From the NCBI RefSeq assembly GCF_050003625.1, contig NC_134400.1, positions 192,973,726 to 193,037,725 of the forward strand: a DNA stretch of 64,000 nucleotides, given 5' to 3'. This document shows, one piece after another, positions 62,491-64,000 of this stretch. The DNA comes from Haematobia irritans. Taxonomy: Eukaryota > Arthropoda > Insecta > Diptera > Muscidae. The notes below the pieces were generated by a model. The model did no database searches and was not told the origin of the DNA. It was given only the letters and a program-made list of their open reading frames with translations. How positions within the stretch are numbered: the stretch's first letter is position 1; each line of letters opens with the position of its first letter. The position numbers and the translations under genes are program-made.

Positions 62491-63862
62491 TCCAAGAAGT
62501 AAAGTCGGTCTATATGGAGGCATTACCATATGGACCGATAAAAACTTAATCCGATACACGTTTTTGTGACCCTAAAATACCAGAATATTTACAATTTCAG
62601 GCAAATCAGATAAAAACTACGGTTTCTAGAAACCCAAGGAGTTAAATCGGGAGGTCGTTCGTATGGGATCTATACTAAAATATGGGCCGATACTCACCGT
62701 TTCCGCTCTTTATGACCCGAAAATAACTCTAGATTTCCAATTTCAGGCAAATAGGATAAAAACTTCGGATTCAAGAAATAAAATCGGGAAATTGGTCTAT
62801 GGGGGTTATACCAAAATATGGACCGATACTCACCATTTTCGGCACACCTCTTTATGGTCCTAAAATACCTCTAGATTTCCAATTTCAGGCAAATAGGATA
62901 AAAACTACGGTTTCTATAAGCCCAAGACCCCAAATCGGGAGATCGGTCTATATGGGGGCTATACCAAAATATGGACCGCTACTCACCATTTTCGACACAC
63001 CTCTTTATGGTCCTAAAATACCTCTAGATTTCCAATTTCAAACAAATTGGATAAAAACTACGGTTTCTATAAGCCCAAGACCCCAAATCGGGAGGTCGTT
63101 TTATATGGGGACCATACCAAAACATGGACCGATACCCACAATTTTTGGCACACGTATTTGTGGTTTTACAATACCTCTAGATTTCCAATTTCAGGTAAAT
63201 TGAATAAAAACTGCGGTTTCTATAAGCCCAAGAATCGGGAGATCGGTCTATATGGGGGCTATACCAAAATATGGACCGATATTCACAATTTTTGGCACAC
63301 GTAGTTGTGGTCCTACAATACCTCTAGATTTCAAATTTCAGGTTAATTGAATAAAAACTGCGGTTTCTATAAGCCCAAGAAGTAAAATCGGGAGATCGGT
63401 CTATATGGAGGCTATACCAAAATATGGACCGATACTCACAGTTTTCGGCACACCTCTTTATGGTCCTAAAATACCTCTAGATTTCAAATTTCAGGCAAAT
63501 TGAATAAAAACTACGATTTCTATAAGCCCAAGACCCCAAATCGGGACGTCGGTTTATATGGGGACTATATCAAAACCTGGACCAATATAGCCCATCTTCG
63601 AAGTTGACCTGCCTGCAGACAAAAGACGAATTTGTGCAAAATTTCAGCACGATTGCTTCATTATTTAAGACTGTAGCGTGATTACAACAGACAGACAGCC
63701 AGACAGCCAGACAGACAGACGGACATCGTTATATCGTCTTAGAATTTCTCCCTGATCAAGAATATACATACTTTATATAGTCGGAAATCGATATTTCGAT
63801 CTGTTACAAACGGAATGACAAACTTATTATACCCCCGTCACCATTCTATGGTGGTGGGTATA
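62491..63862 (+). mobile_element. HINE family C, 5'-truncated, fused to HINE-B
   Basis: It begins in a C-type core unit (AAGAAGTAAAGTCGGTC). Units start TATATGGGG at 62949, 63102, 63249 and 63402 (153, 147 and 153 bp apart). A CAGACAGACAGCCAGACAG microsatellite and the 3' hairpin GGTGGTGGGTATA at 63862 follow. Confidence 0.82.
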
Positions 63863-64000
63863 AAAAAAACCATTGGCGTCAATTTGGGCTGTTGAAAATT
63901 TTGAAAAAAATAATAAAATTTACTACAAATCAGTACACATTGGTCGCAAAAATCTCTGAATCGTAATGCATTTGAGTTTTGCTTTTGCTAGTGCATTTTG

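Overview
The window reads as a gene-poor, transposon-saturated stretch of an insect nuclear genome. AT-rich sequence, Tc1/mariner DD37E transposase remains, hAT- and piggyBac-type termini, a tRNA-derived SINE, LINE fragments and very abundant short repeats with GGGTATA hairpins (DINE-1/Helentron-like, HINE) point to a higher fly. A calyptrate such as a house-fly or stable-fly relative is my best guess, but this is inference from repeat style. I find no intact host gene, no tRNA or rRNA gene, no CRISPR array and no bacterial operon. The only host-coding candidate is a 36-codon signal-peptide-like ORF at 6779-6889, possibly a first exon.

Layout: 1-1650 degenerate 29-bp satellite. 2184-6691 HINE family C split by a 3.4-kb hAT element (2486-5878) that itself carries HINE-B, HINE-D-like and MITE insertions. 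7408-8900 HINE-A. 9043-10071 LINE pieces and a truncated 29-bp-array element. 10560-16881 HINE-A split by a 4.3-kb TA-flanked element (10841-15155) holding a perfect 162-bp palindrome, a piggyBac-type MITE and a 1.06-kb TIR element. 17385-22304 HINE-B cluster. 22638-25618 SINE split by a hAT-like element, itself split by a HINE-B. 25784-27052 defective DD37E mariner. 28025-33638 TIR element grown into a 29-bp satellite. 34490-36590 another satellite. 36991-45241 a nest up to five elements deep. 46189-50324 HINE-A split by a TA-flanked element. 51260-57636 four transposons packed with 26-30 bp between them. 58804-63862 nested HINE-B fused to HINE-C.

How the parts relate: HINE families A, B and C share one plan. 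Each has a 5' ACAAGT start followed by a GGCC palindrome, a family-specific subterminal inverted repeat, a tandem core with a 153-bp period, a GACGGAC-type microsatellite and a 3' hairpin ending GGGTATA. Comparing the two copies of the GC-rich hAT element (2486-5878 and 39589-44361) gives filled and empty sites for three HINE insertions; all lack a target duplication and fall in A/T runs, as expected for Helentron-type elements. Target duplications for the other elements (8 bp for hAT types, TA for mariner/MITE types, TTAA for piggyBac type) were read directly. Family names A-D are mine; nothing was searched against a database.
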